A DNA stretch of 52,543 nt from an uncultured Pelagibacteraceae bacterium. Its GTDB lineage: Bacteria > Pseudomonadota > Alphaproteobacteria > Pelagibacterales > Pelagibacteraceae. The stretch spans positions 1 to 52,543 of the forward strand of contig CACJHS010000007.1 in the NCBI GenBank assembly GCA_902593235.1. Reading direction: 5' to 3'. Under the pieces are notes generated by a model. It saw nothing but the letters and a program-made list of their open reading frames with translations. It was not told the origin of the DNA and did no database searches. Shown one piece after another: positions 17,042 to 26,853 of this stretch. The number at the start of each line of letters is the position of its first letter. The first letter of the stretch is position 1. The position numbers were made by a program, and so were the translations under genes.

Positions 17042-20000
17042 TTAGTTAATTATTGCTTTAATTTCCTGATTTCTTAAGAGATTTAATGATTTTCTGTCCA
17101 ATTTGCGTCGATTTTTCAATCTAAATTGCAGGATATTATCTCCCTTAATTAAATTAATATTTACGACAGTTTTGCCTTCATCTTTCAAAATTGTAGATAT
17201 TTTTTTAATTTGTTCGTCTGAATTAAGATCGAATGAAACTTCGTTTATAGGGCTATTAAATAAATCTTTAAGTGAAGCTATTTTTTTAACATTAATTCTT
17301 GTTAGTCTATTTTCATCATTAGAAACATTTTTAAATAATGTCAAAATTAGAGAACTACCCTCTTTCAAAATTTCCCTATTTAATTCTAAAACATCAGAGA
17401 AAATAAAAAGTTCAAAAACACTTGATAAATCAGTTAATTTCAAAACGGCATAAGAATTTCCTTTTGCAGTTTTTCTCTCTTGTACCTTTAATAATGTTGC
17501 AGCAATGTTTGCATCTTTTAAATCTTCTTTTGAGATAAAATTTGAATAATCTAATATTTTATAATCACTAAAAATTTCTGTAAATTGATTTAACGGATGG
17601 TCTGAAATAAAGAAACCTACTGCTTCAAATTCTTTTGATAATCTTTCTTCAAATTTCCAATCTTCAGATTTAGTCAAAATATCATCCTGGTTATTTTCAT
17701 CGGCTGAGAATAAATCAATCTGATTAGCAGATTTGTTATCAAATATATTTTTACTTTTAGCTATCAAAGCTGGAACTGAATCAAACAAAGCTTGTCTATT
17801 TATATTTAGTTTATCAAAAGCACCTGCTTTAACTAAACCTTCTAATTGAAGTTTGTTTATATCTTTTGGATTTACTCTGTTTATAAAATCATGAATTGAC
17901 TCAAATTTTCCATTTAAAATTCTTTCCTCAACTATATTTGATATTGCCTCATAACCTACAGCTTTAATTCCTCCTAATGCATAATAAAATTTATCATCAA
18001 CTGTTCTAAAATCAGCAAAACATTCGTTTATATCTGGACGGACAACTTCAACGTTTAATCTTTTTAATTCTTCGTAAAACTCACTTAACTTGTTTTGATT
18101 AGATATATCCATAGTCATTGATGCTGCAATGAACTCTTTTGGATAATATGTTTTTAAAAATGCAGTTTGGTAAGAAATAATTGCATATGCAGCAGCGTGA
18201 CTTTTATTAAAGCCATATTCTGCAAATGGTTCAATTTTTAAAAAAATTCCAGCAGCGACATCTTTTGCTATTCCATTTTTAACAGCTCCAGCAATAAAAC
18301 CTTGTTTCTGTTTTTCAAGTTCTGCTCTTTTCTTTTTACCCATTGCTCTTCTCAAAAGATCTGCTTGTCCTGCTGTAAATCCTGATAATTTTTGTGCAAT
18401 CTGCATTACCTGTTCTTGATAAATAATTACACCATAAGTTGGTTTTAAAATATCTTCTAGAAGTGGGTGTAAATAATCTGGTTTTTGTTTCCCATGTTTA
18501 CAGTCATTATATGTTGGAATATTGCTCATTGGTCCCGGTCTGTATAGAGCAACTAAGGCAATAATATCTTCAATATGATTTGGCTTCATTTGAATTAAGG
18601 CTTCTCTCATACCAGCACTTTCAATTTGGAATAAGCCAACTGTTTTACCAGTTGACATTAAATCGAAAACTTTTTGATCTTCGTAATTTATTTTTTCTAT
18701 ATCAAAATCTTTAATTTTTTTTCTTACAAGTTTTTGTGTGTTGTTAATTACGGTAAGTGTTTTTAAGCCCAAAAAATCAAATTTTACTAAACCTGCATTT
18801 TCTGCTGAGTACATATCGAATTGAGTAGATGGTAATAATAAATCTGTAGAAACATCTTTGTATAAAGGAACAACTTCGGTAAGTTTTTTATCTGCTATTA
18901 CTACTCCAGCGGCATGTGTAGCAACATTTCTATTTAGACCTTCTAATTTTAATGAGAGATCAGTAAGTTTCTTTACTCTTGGATCGTCATTTATGAGTTT
19001 TTGTAATCTTGGCTCACCAGCAATGCACTGTGTTAAATTTTGCGGTCTAGAAGGATCAAAAGGTATCATCTTAGATATGCCGTCAACAAATCCATATGCT
19101 AATCCCAAAACTCTTCCAACATCTCTAATTACCATTCGAGCTTTTAATTTACCAAATGTTATAATGTGAGCTACACTGTCTTTATATTTTGTAGTTAGAT
19201 ACTCAAAAACTTGATCTCTTTTATCCTCACAAAAATCTATATCAAAATCAGGCATTGAAATTCTATCTGGATTTAAAAATCTTTCAAAAATGAGGTTAAA
19301 TTTTATTGGATCTACATCTGTAATTGATAAACACCAAGCTACTAATGAACCAGCGCCTGAGCCTCTTCCAGGACCTACCGGGATATCATTATTTTTTGCC
19401 CATTTAATATAGTCAGCAACTATAAGAAAATAACTAGAATATTTCATTTCTATAATAATAGAAAGTTCATGATTAAGCCTGTTCTTATACTCTTTGTAAG
19501 AATTGTTACTTTCTAAATTTTCATTACTTAAATTAAAGATCTTATTGAATTTGACTTTTAATCCTTCAATGGAATCTTTTTTTAAAATTTCATCCGCATT
19601 TCCATCTTTGTCACTGCTAATATTGGGCAATATTGGGTTAGAAAATAACGGTCTATAACTACATCTTAATGGAAAATTATAATTATTTTCTAAAGCTTCA
19701 GGTAAGTCAGCAAATAATTCAGACATCTCTGAGTTAGTTTTTAAATAATGTTGGTCAGTAAATCTTAATCTGTTTTTTTCATTTACGTATGTCTTGTTAC
19801 CAATACAAATTAAAGCATCATGAGCTTCGTGCATTTCTTTATCTAAATAAAAAACTTCATTAGTTGCAATAATAGGTATTTCCAAATCTAAAGATTTTTT
19901 TAAATTAAATTTTTCAAATCCGATTTCATTTTGGTCATTATGTCTTTGAATCTCTATGTAAAATCTGTCATCAAAAGCATTTTTAATTTTATTATAAAGC

Positions 20001-20458
20001 TCATCAATTTCACTAAACTTTCCTTTATCAAATAATTTACCAAATAAACCAAAAACAGTTCCTGAAAATACAGCAACACCTTTGGAATGTCTTAATAATA
20101 ATTCAAAATCTACATGCGGATCTGACAATTCATCGTTTTCCAAATACGATAAAGATGAAAGTTCTATTATATTTTTATATCCAACTTCATTTAGAGCAAA
20201 CAATGGGAGTAAACCTGTTGTTTCTTCAGTTTTAAAATTAATTTGAGTTCCAATTATTGGCTGAGTACCAGACTTTGAGATCTTTTCAGCAAATTCTAGT
20301 GCACCACATAAATTTGAGGTGTCACATAAACCTAAGGATTTTATTTTATTTTTCTTAGAATATTCTTGTAAATCATCAATTCTAGCCGCTCCTTCGCAAA
20401 TTGAATATTGTGTATGTATTTTTAAATGATTAAAATTTTGTAAGACAGACTCAGACAT
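17042..20458 (-). CDS. dnaE: DNA polymerase III alpha subunit
   Basis: Replicative polymerase of 1138 aa. An N-terminal PHP domain is followed by the polymerase domain with the metal-binding PDFDIDFCEDKRDQ. The helix-hairpin-helix region follows, with a clamp-binding QIDLF near residues 912-916 and an OB domain (ATLLKVQERKTAKGNSYAVL). The PHP motifs HLKIHTQYS and CDTSNLCG lack several metal-binding histidines, as in E. coli, so proofreading should depend on a separate DnaQ. It overlaps lolD by 8 bp and is the last gene of the 22-gene minus-strand run; rpsB begins 130 bp further on with its own leader. Confidence 0.97.
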   Translation of the reverse strand: MSESVLQNFNHLKIHTQYSICEGAARIDDLQEYSKKNKIKSLGLCDTSNLCGALEFAEKISKSGTQPIIGTQINFKTEETTGLLPLFALNEVGYKNIIELSSLSYLENDELSDPHVDFELLLRHSKGVAVFSGTVFGLFGKLFDKGKFSEIDELYNKIKNAFDDRFYIEIQRHNDQNEIGFEKFNLKKSLDLEIPIIATNEVFYLDKEMHEAHDALICIGNKTYVNEKNRLRFTDQHYLKTNSEMSELFADLPEALENNYNFPLRCSYRPLFSNPILPNISSDKDGNADEILKKDSIEGLKVKFNKIFNLSNENLESNNSYKEYKNRLNHELSIIIEMKYSSYFLIVADYIKWAKNNDIPVGPGRGSGAGSLVAWCLSITDVDPIKFNLIFERFLNPDRISMPDFDIDFCEDKRDQVFEYLTTKYKDSVAHIITFGKLKARMVIRDVGRVLGLAYGFVDGISKMIPFDPSRPQNLTQCIAGEPRLQKLINDDPRVKKLTDLSLKLEGLNRNVATHAAGVVIADKKLTEVVPLYKDVSTDLLLPSTQFDMYSAENAGLVKFDFLGLKTLTVINNTQKLVRKKIKDFDIEKINYEDQKVFDLMSTGKTVGLFQIESAGMREALIQMKPNHIEDIIALVALYRPGPMSNIPTYNDCKHGKQKPDYLHPLLEDILKPTYGVIIYQEQVMQIAQKLSGFTAGQADLLRRAMGKKKRAELEKQKQGFIAGAVKNGIAKDVAAGIFLKIEPFAEYGFNKSHAAAYAIISYQTAFLKTYYPKEFIAASMTMDISNQNKLSEFYEELKRLNVEVVRPDINECFADFRTVDDKFYYALGGIKAVGYEAISNIVEERILNGKFESIHDFINRVNPKDINKLQLEGLVKAGAFDKLNINRQALFDSVPALIAKSKNIFDNKSANQIDLFSADENNQDDILTKSEDWKFEERLSKEFEAVGFFISDHPLNQFTEIFSDYKILDYSNFISKEDLKDANIAATLLKVQERKTAKGNSYAVLKLTDLSSVFELFIFSDVLELNREILKEGSSLILTLFKNVSNDENRLTRINVKKIASLKDLFNSPINEVSFDLNSDEQIKKISTILKDEGKTVVNINLIKGDNILQFRLKNRRKLDRKSLNLLRNQEIKAIIN

Positions 20459-21128
20459 TAGATGATTTTATACTACCATCTCTCATCTCCAATAGATAAT
20501 CTGCTTTTTTTGCAAAAAATCTATTATGAGTTGCAAATATAATTATTCTATCTGATCTTTTTTGTTTGTTTAAAAGTTTAAAAATATCTTTAGCTGTATT
20601 CATGTCTAAACTACCTGTTGGCTCATCAGCTAAAATAATTTGAGGATCATTAATAATCGCTCTTGCTATTGCAACTCTTTGACATTCACCTCCAGAAAGT
20701 TGAGAAGGGAAATGATTTAATCTATTTGAAAGTCCAACTTTTTTTAATAATTTTACAGCTTTAGATAATGCTAATTTTTTATCGTTATTGAGAGATAAAG
20801 ACGCAAAATAAACATTTTCCAGTGCTGTAAAATCAGCAAGAAGATTATTTTCTTGGTAAACGATACCTAGTTTTTTAGCTCTAATTAAATCATTTTTTTC
20901 ATTTTGATTAAAATTAATCTCAAGATTATCAAGCTTAATTGTGCCAGATGTTGGTTTATCAATTAACGAAATTAAATTAAGTAAAGTTGATTTTCCAGAA
21001 CCAGAAGGCCCCATTATTGCGTAAGTTTTACCTAACCTAAATTTTCTAGATAAACCTCTTAATACATTAATCTTTTTTTCTGTAGTAAAACTTTTCCTTA
21101 TACTATTTAATTCTAAAAAATTATTCAT
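20451..21128 (-). CDS. lolD: Lipoprotein-releasing ABC transporter ATPase
   Basis: 225-aa ATPase that powers release of outer-membrane lipoproteins from the inner membrane. Walker A is GPSGSGKSTLLNL (about residue 40), the signature LSGGECQRVAIARA and Walker B IILADEPTGSLD. A MacB-type ATPase would look alike, but the adjacent LolC/E-type permease (overlap of 8 bp) and the dnaE neighbour, standard in alphaproteobacteria, support LolD. It overlaps dnaE by 8 bp. Confidence 0.93.
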   Translation of the reverse strand: MNNFLELNSIRKSFTTEKKINVLRGLSRKFRLGKTYAIMGPSGSGKSTLLNLISLIDKPTSGTIKLDNLEINFNQNEKNDLIRAKKLGIVYQENNLLADFTALENVYFASLSLNNDKKLALSKAVKLLKKVGLSNRLNHFPSQLSGGECQRVAIARAIINDPQIILADEPTGSLDMNTAKDIFKLLNKQKRSDRIIIFATHNRFFAKKADYLLEMRDGSIKSSNV

Positions 21129-22332
21129 ACTTCAGTGATTTTATAGGATCCATATTTGCAGCTTTGAGCGCTGGAAATATAGAAACTACTATTGTTATTA
21201 ATATCGAACAGATTGTTATAATTACTATAGAATTAATATTTATTTCTGAGGGCATCTTGCTTAAAAAATATATTTCCTCTGGAAATAAACTAATATTAAA
21301 AGTAGAGCTTAAAAATTGTCTAATGTTTTCTACATAAATTGAGAATGTTACACCTAAAAATATTCCAAAAATTGTTGCTGAAGTTCCAATTGTAACACCA
21401 ACAAGAAAAAAAATTTTAATTATAGATTTATTTAAAACTCCAATAGATTTTAAAATTGCAATATCTCGAGTTTTATTTTTAACTAAAATTGTTAAACCTG
21501 AAATTATATTAAAAGCGGCGACAATAATAATTAAAGATAAAATAATAAACATCACATTTCTCTCAACTTTCAGTGCTGAAAATAATGAACTATTCATATC
21601 AGCCCATGTGTATACAAATGCATCAGGGTATAGTTTCATCAGTTTTGCTTTATAATTTTCTATATTTTTTGGATCTTTAAAATAATACTCGGTAAATCTA
21701 TCATTTTTGTTTTTGTCAAAAAAATCTTCTAAAGTGTTTAAATTTATATAAGCAATATTTTCATCATATTCAGATAATCCGCTTTCAAATATTGAAGTTA
21801 TAAGAAATAATTTTTGCTTTGGTAAAGACCCAACTAAAGTTTGAACTCCTGAGGGTGAAGTAATTGAAACCTCATCTCCAATATCTAATCCTAATATATT
21901 ACTTAAATCTCGACCAATAGAAATGGTATTTTCATTTAAATTTTTTGAACCAAAAAAACTATCATTATTTGAAATTTCCAGATCATTAAAATCTTTTTCC
22001 AAATAACCTTTTAGCAAAACTCCTTTAGTGCCATTCTTGTGAAAAATAACTGCTTCTCCGTCATTTGATAAAACATCTTTAGCAAAATCTTTATCTGATA
22101 ATGAAGCTAACGGTTTATCGTAGGGTTTGACAACCGCATGAGCATTAAAGCCAACTATCTTTTCAATTAATTCAGTTCTAAATCCATTCATGACTGACAT
22201 TACGATGATAAGAACTGCAACACCGAGACTTATGCCAATAAAAGAAAAAATTGATATAACATTCAAAAAACCATCTTTTTTTCTGGTTTTTAAAAATCTA
22301 AAAGTAATTTCTTTTTCTAAAGTAGAAATCAA
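21121..22332 (-). CDS. lolC: Lipoprotein-releasing system permease (LolC/LolE family)
   Basis: 403-aa inner-membrane protein with four membrane helices: one near residues 22-48 (FSFIGISLGVAVLIIVMSV) and three after residue 255. A large periplasmic domain lies between them, as in LolC/LolE. SVMNGFRTELIEKIVGFNAH is the family signature. Only one such gene is present, so the complex is probably a homodimer, as is usual in alphaproteobacteria with a single LolC/E. The start is TTG at 22332; no ATG exists before the first membrane segment. Its start overlaps the proS stop by 4 bp, indicating coupling. Confidence 0.93.
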   Translation of the reverse strand: MISTLEKEITFRFLKTRKKDGFLNVISIFSFIGISLGVAVLIIVMSVMNGFRTELIEKIVGFNAHAVVKPYDKPLASLSDKDFAKDVLSNDGEAVIFHKNGTKGVLLKGYLEKDFNDLEISNNDSFFGSKNLNENTISIGRDLSNILGLDIGDEVSITSPSGVQTLVGSLPKQKLFLITSIFESGLSEYDENIAYINLNTLEDFFDKNKNDRFTEYYFKDPKNIENYKAKLMKLYPDAFVYTWADMNSSLFSALKVERNVMFIILSLIIIVAAFNIISGLTILVKNKTRDIAILKSIGVLNKSIIKIFFLVGVTIGTSATIFGIFLGVTFSIYVENIRQFLSSTFNISLFPEEIYFLSKMPSEININSIVIITICSILITIVVSIFPALKAANMDPIKSLKYE

Positions 22333-23663
22333 ATTGAATTTTTTCGTTTAGTTATAATTTCTATAATTTTACCTAGTGGTAAATTTTGAGTTTCTTCACC
22401 AGCTTCTTTAAACTCTAATAAATCACCTTCGCTTTTCTTACCAATAATAATTTGATACGGGGCTCCAATTAAATTCATTTTTTTAATTTTAGATGAAAAA
22501 TTTTCATCTGTATCATCAATGATTGCATCAATATTATTTTTGATTAATTCTATATTGATATTATTTGCTTTATCTAAAGCTGAGGTGTCATTTTTATTTA
22601 TCATAGGTATTAAAGCAATGTCATAAGGAGCAACAGACAATGGCCATTTCATGATTTCATTTTTGTCATCATATTTTGCTTCAATTATAGCCCCTACTAA
22701 CCTTGACACACCAATTCCATAAGAGCCCATTTTAACAAAATCTTTCTTCCCCCCTGGTAAATCAACTGATGCACTCATTGGTTTTGAATACTTGTCACCA
22801 AAATAAAATATATGACCTACCTCAATACCTTTTGTAATCAATTGATTTTCCTTAGAAACAATTTTTTCAAAATCTTCTTTATTAAACTTTTCATCAGTTA
22901 CAGCATAAAACTGTTCATATTTTTTTCTCATACTTTCCAACGATGATTTTTCTAGTTGAGTATCAGCAGTATCAAGATCAAATATTCTTTTGTCAGTGAA
23001 AATTTTACTTTCACCTGTATCTGCAAGAATAATAAATTCATGAGATAAATTTCCACCTATAGGTCCTGTGTCAGCAGCCATAGGTATTGCAGTCAAAGAT
23101 AATCTTTTAAATGTTCTTAAATAAGAAAGAAAGAATTTATTATAAGAATAAAAAGCTTCTTCATCTGATACATCAAATGAATAGGCGTCTTTCATATAAA
23201 ACTCTCTTCCTCGCATAATTCCAAATCTAGGTCTAATTTCATCTCTGAACTTCCATTGGATATGATACATGAGTTGTGGGAGTGATTTATAAGATTTTAT
23301 TGAAGATCTAAAAATTTCAGTAACTTGTTCCTCATTGGTTGGTCCATATAACATTTCTCTATTTTGACGGTCGGTTATTCTTAACATCTCTTCACCATAA
23401 TCGTCATAACGACCACTTTCTTTCCAAATTTCACTGGATTGAATTGTTGGCATTAATATTTCTTGAGCTCCAATTTTGTTTTGTTCTTGTCTGACAATGT
23501 CTTCTATTTTTTTCATTACCTTAAAACCTAAAGGTAACCATGAATAAATTCCTGCTGAGGCTTGCTTGATCATTCCTACTCTCAACATCAATTGATGAGA
23601 TTTTATTTTTGCTTCCGAAGGATTATTTTTTAATATTGGTATAAATGAATTTGATAAAAGCAT
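22329..23663 (-). CDS. proS: Prolyl-tRNA synthetase (short alphaproteobacterial type)
   Basis: Class II synthetase of 444 aa that charges tRNA-Pro. Class II motifs are visible: GIYSWLPLGFKVMKKIEDIV, LYGPTNEEQVTEIFR, MYHIQWKFRDEIRPRFGIMR and GSYGIGVSRLVGAIIE. The editing insertion found in the 570-aa bacterial form is missing, which is the normal alphaproteobacterial architecture. Mischarged Ala-tRNA-Pro would then need a separate editing protein. It lies 1 bp after the DUF1467 gene and overlaps lolC by 4 bp. Confidence 0.97.
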   Translation of the reverse strand: MLLSNSFIPILKNNPSEAKIKSHQLMLRVGMIKQASAGIYSWLPLGFKVMKKIEDIVRQEQNKIGAQEILMPTIQSSEIWKESGRYDDYGEEMLRITDRQNREMLYGPTNEEQVTEIFRSSIKSYKSLPQLMYHIQWKFRDEIRPRFGIMRGREFYMKDAYSFDVSDEEAFYSYNKFFLSYLRTFKRLSLTAIPMAADTGPIGGNLSHEFIILADTGESKIFTDKRIFDLDTADTQLEKSSLESMRKKYEQFYAVTDEKFNKEDFEKIVSKENQLITKGIEVGHIFYFGDKYSKPMSASVDLPGGKKDFVKMGSYGIGVSRLVGAIIEAKYDDKNEIMKWPLSVAPYDIALIPMINKNDTSALDKANNINIELIKNNIDAIIDDTDENFSSKIKKMNLIGAPYQIIIGKKSEGDLLEFKEAGEETQNLPLGKIIEIITKRKNSI

Positions 23664-23664
23664 C

Positions 23665-23910
23665 TTAATTAATCATATTTCTTAAATTTAAATATTCAAA
23701 TTTAATTAATAAGTAAATTATTATGAAAATGACAGTAGTAATTCCAGTGCAATAAAGGAATTTTTTCAGCATTTTTGGATTTTCGGGTGAGCCAGGATCC
23801 TCACCGTCAATTTTTACAATCTTTGTTCGATTCACATCAATAGGCAGAATAGCAAAAAAAACTATCCACCATATAATTATATAGATAATAGCTAAGCCTG
23901 TTGCACTCAT
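23665..23910 (-). CDS. DUF1467 family membrane protein
   Basis: 81-aa protein with two predicted membrane helices: IIYIIIWWIVFFAILPI near the N-terminus and TGITTVIFIIIYLLIKF near residue 60. The loop between them contains DPGSPENPKM. This layout and its place between rnj and proS match the alphaproteobacterial DUF1467 family, which has no established function. It overlaps the rnj stop by one base. A role linked to RNase J or envelope function cannot be inferred from sequence. Confidence 0.85.
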   Translation of the reverse strand: MSATGLAIIYIIIWWIVFFAILPIDVNRTKIVKIDGEDPGSPENPKMLKKFLYCTGITTVIFIIIYLLIKFEYLNLRNMIN

Positions 23911-25568
23911 TAAATTCTTACTAAATTAATATTGGTAAGAGGTTTTTTCCCTGTTCTCTCTTTTGAAAATTTTCTACAGGCAATTTTTAATGCGTCAATA
24001 AGATTGTGTTCTTGTTGTTTGCTTCCAATTTTAAAAGTTCTAGAGGTTTTCTCTATTTCCTCTTCTAATCCATAAACAAAATCATCTCGATCATCTACAG
24101 GTAAACCACGAAATGAAAGAATAGGGTTATTATGTATATTACCTTTAGGTGTAATCATTATTGTTACCTCAAGATATCCATTAGCACTTAAATTTTTTCT
24201 ATCTTTTATCGATTGTGAATCTGGATCAACGCTTACACTACCATCTAAATAAAGTCTCCCGCTTGGGGCCTTGTCATATACTTCAGGTTTTTCACCTGGA
24301 TATAACTTAACAATATCACCATTTTCGACTTGAACTGGATGTGGCACTTGCATTTCTTTTGCAAAATTGATGTGTTCTATCATGTGCCTATGTTCTCCGT
24401 GTACAGGTATTACACATCTAGGTTTTACCCATTGATACATCTCTTTAAGATCTTCTCTATTTGGATGCCCAGAAACATGAACAAACTCGGTTTCTTCGGA
24501 TATTACCTCTATTCCATCCTTTACAAGTTGGTTGTGAAGTTTATAAAGTTTTTTCTCATTACCAGGTATGATTTTTGAAGAAAAAATGACAGCATCACCT
24601 TTTTCAATAAAAACATCTGGATGAACATAGCTAGAAATTCTCATCATTGCACCCATTGGTTCACCTTGACTTCCAGTACATAAATACACAATTTTTTCTC
24701 TTGAAAAATTTTTAGCTTCTCTTGGATCAATTGGCTCAATTGTATTTTTTAAATATCCACATTGACGCGCAGCTTTATAAATACGATGCATTGATCTACC
24801 AACTAAAGAGATTTGTCTTCCGGTTTGTTCTGCACAATAAAAAGCTGTCTCCATTCTAGCTACGTTAGAAGCAAATGATGTTATGATAATTCTTTTTTTT
24901 AAACGAGACATAACGTTTAACATATTTTTTCTTACATCTAATTCTGAACCTGATCTACCGGCGCTAAAAACATTTGTTGAATCGCAAATCATTGCTAGCA
25001 CTCCTTCTTCACCAATTTCCTTTAATCTTTTTTCGTTTATATTGTCTCCAATCAAAGGATTTGGATCTACCTTCCAATCTCCAGTATGCAAAATAACGCC
25101 TGCAGGAGTTTTTATTCTAAGTCCGTTTGGTTCTAATATAGAATGCGTTAAAGTAATGTATTCAATTTCAAATGGATCCAGAGAAACCTTTCCATTTAAC
25201 TCAACAATCTGTAAATCATTAGTTATATCGATTTGTTTTTCTCTAAATTTTTCTCGAATTAATACAGCTGTAAAAGGAGTTGCAAAAATTTTACATTGTA
25301 ATTTTGGCCATAGATGAGCAATTGCACCAATGTGATCCTCGTGCGCGTGTGTTAAAACTATTCCTAATAAATTGTCTTTTCTTTCTACTATAAACCCAGG
25401 ATCTGGATAAATTAAATCAACACCTGGAATAGTATCATCTGCAAATGTTACGCCTATGTCGACCATAATCCATTTATGATCACTAGGCTGCCCATAGCCA
25501 AACAAATTCATGTTCATGCCTATTTCGCCTGATCCACCTAATGGACAAAATAATAATTCATCTTTCAT
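23910..25568 (-). CDS. rnj: Ribonuclease J
   Basis: Metallo-beta-lactamase/beta-CASP nuclease of 552 aa with 5'-3' exo- and endonuclease activity in rRNA maturation and mRNA decay. The zinc site LTHAHEDHIGAI is near residue 73, followed by LHTGDWKVD, then the beta-CASP region with CTGSQGEPMGAM. VHVSGHPNREDL and IPVHGEHRHM near residues 370-395 complete it. The C-terminal dimer domain follows. RNase J is typical of alphaproteobacteria as well as Firmicutes. It follows coaX by 1 bp and overlaps the DUF1467 gene by 1 base. Confidence 0.95.
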   Translation of the reverse strand: MKDELLFCPLGGSGEIGMNMNLFGYGQPSDHKWIMVDIGVTFADDTIPGVDLIYPDPGFIVERKDNLLGIVLTHAHEDHIGAIAHLWPKLQCKIFATPFTAVLIREKFREKQIDITNDLQIVELNGKVSLDPFEIEYITLTHSILEPNGLRIKTPAGVILHTGDWKVDPNPLIGDNINEKRLKEIGEEGVLAMICDSTNVFSAGRSGSELDVRKNMLNVMSRLKKRIIITSFASNVARMETAFYCAEQTGRQISLVGRSMHRIYKAARQCGYLKNTIEPIDPREAKNFSREKIVYLCTGSQGEPMGAMMRISSYVHPDVFIEKGDAVIFSSKIIPGNEKKLYKLHNQLVKDGIEVISEETEFVHVSGHPNREDLKEMYQWVKPRCVIPVHGEHRHMIEHINFAKEMQVPHPVQVENGDIVKLYPGEKPEVYDKAPSGRLYLDGSVSVDPDSQSIKDRKNLSANGYLEVTIMITPKGNIHNNPILSFRGLPVDDRDDFVYGLEEEIEKTSRTFKIGSKQQEHNLIDALKIACRKFSKERTGKKPLTNINLVRI

Positions 25569-25569
25569 A

Positions 25570-26316
25570 TTATTTAATTAACTTTGAAATCTTTGTTAAG
25601 CCTTTAATTGTAATATCTTGGTTGTGACTTGCTTTCGTTTTTATTGAGTTTTTAAATAAGTCTGAAAATCCACCAGTAATAATTACTTTAAAAGATTTTC
25701 CAGTTTCCTTCTTAATTAAATTAATAATATTGTCAATTAAACCCGCATAACCCCAAAAAAAGCCTGATCTAACAGCAGAGATTGTATTTTTGCCAATCAC
25801 TTTATTAATCTTTTTTAAATCAATTTTTGGAATCAAAGTTGCTTTGTCAGACAAGGTATTAAGAGATAATCTCACACCCGGGGCAATAATTCCTCCAAAA
25901 TAAGTATTTCTAATAAGTACATCGAAAGTTGTTGCTGTACCAAAATCTAAAATTATAAAATTATTTTTGTTATTCATTAAACTTATAGCATTAGTAATTC
26001 TATCTGAGCCTACCTGTTTATAATCTACTTTGATTTTTATAAGTGATTTTAAGTTTAATTTTTTAACCTCATAGCATTTTAGTTTAACTTTTTTCGACAA
26101 AAATTTATTAATTATAGAAAATGTTTTTGGAACTACACTACAAAATAATATTTTTTCAATTTTATTTAATTGAATTTTATTTTTTTTAAATAAAATATTA
26201 AGCTGCTTGTTGTTTATAGATTTTGATAAAAAAGTAATTTTTTTTGAAATTTTATTATTTTTAGAAACAATACATATTTTTGTTTCCGTATTACCAATAT
26301 CACCTAGAATATACAT
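25570..26316 (-). CDS. coaX: Type III pantothenate kinase
   Basis: 248-aa ASKHA-fold kinase for the first step of coenzyme A synthesis. Motifs are YILGDIGNTETKICIV (phosphate 1), VGSDRITNA, FIILDFGTATTFDVL (phosphate 2) and GGIIAPGVRLSLNTL. Unlike CoaA it is not inhibited by CoA, by family knowledge. It sits between birA (3-bp gap) and rnj (1-bp gap), a standard alphaproteobacterial neighbourhood. Confidence 0.95.
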   Translation of the reverse strand: MYILGDIGNTETKICIVSKNNKISKKITFLSKSINNKQLNILFKKNKIQLNKIEKILFCSVVPKTFSIINKFLSKKVKLKCYEVKKLNLKSLIKIKVDYKQVGSDRITNAISLMNNKNNFIILDFGTATTFDVLIRNTYFGGIIAPGVRLSLNTLSDKATLIPKIDLKKINKVIGKNTISAVRSGFFWGYAGLIDNIINLIKKETGKSFKVIITGGFSDLFKNSIKTKASHNQDITIKGLTKISKLIK

Positions 26317-26319
26317 TAT

Positions 26320-26853
26320 TTAATTTTTATACAATTTCGATAAATTTTTTTCAAAAAGTTGTTTTAGTTTATTTTCTACAATTAATTTACTAATACTTTT
26401 TTTAGTTACCTCTTGCAAGTTTGTGGCAGGATAATTCTTAATAATTGGATTTTTTTTAATATTTATGCCTATGCCGGTAATTAAAAATTTTTTACCCCTT
26501 ATAAATATGATTTCTTGTAAAATGCCACTAATCTTTTTTTTATCAATTAATAAGTCGTTTGGTTTTTTAAATAAAATTTTTTTACTTGTAAATAACGAGA
26601 GTAATTTTTTTACTAAAAGACAATTGATTTTTGTTATATTGTTAATCGATAGTTTTGTTTTATTAAGTTCATTGAAGAATGATATAAACAAATTTCCTTT
26701 TGACGATATCCATTTTCTTCCATACTGTCCTCTACCATTCACTTGTGTTTCGGCAACAACCATACCTAAGTTGTATTTAGTTTCTTTGATAATTCTTATT
26801 GCAGTATTATTTGTACTTTTAACTTTTTTAAATTTAAATTTTTTTAATTTCAT
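26320..26853 (-). CDS. birA: Biotin--[acetyl-CoA-carboxylase] ligase, catalytic domain only
   Basis: 177-aa biotin protein ligase that attaches biotin to the AccB carrier. The catalytic core shows STNNTAIRI, the biotinyl-AMP loop GRGQYGRKW, KKPNDLLIDKKKISGIL with the active lysine, and ITGIGINI. There is no N-terminal winged helix, so it cannot act as the biotin operon repressor as in E. coli. The C-terminal SH3-like domain is also missing or very short (usual length 240-320 aa). ATG at 26853 overlaps the nuoN stop by one base (TGATG); a TTG one codon upstream is rejected. Confidence 0.92.
   Translation of the reverse strand: MKLKKFKFKKVKSTNNTAIRIIKETKYNLGMVVAETQVNGRGQYGRKWISSKGNLFISFFNELNKTKLSINNITKINCLLVKKLLSLFTSKKILFKKPNDLLIDKKKISGILQEIIFIRGKKFLITGIGINIKKNPIIKNYPATNLQEVTKKSISKLIVENKLKQLFEKNLSKLYKN

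Noticed and set aside
18858..19169. Open frame of 103 codons antisense to dnaE
   Set aside because: It lies fully inside the conserved polymerase domain and its product shows no family feature.
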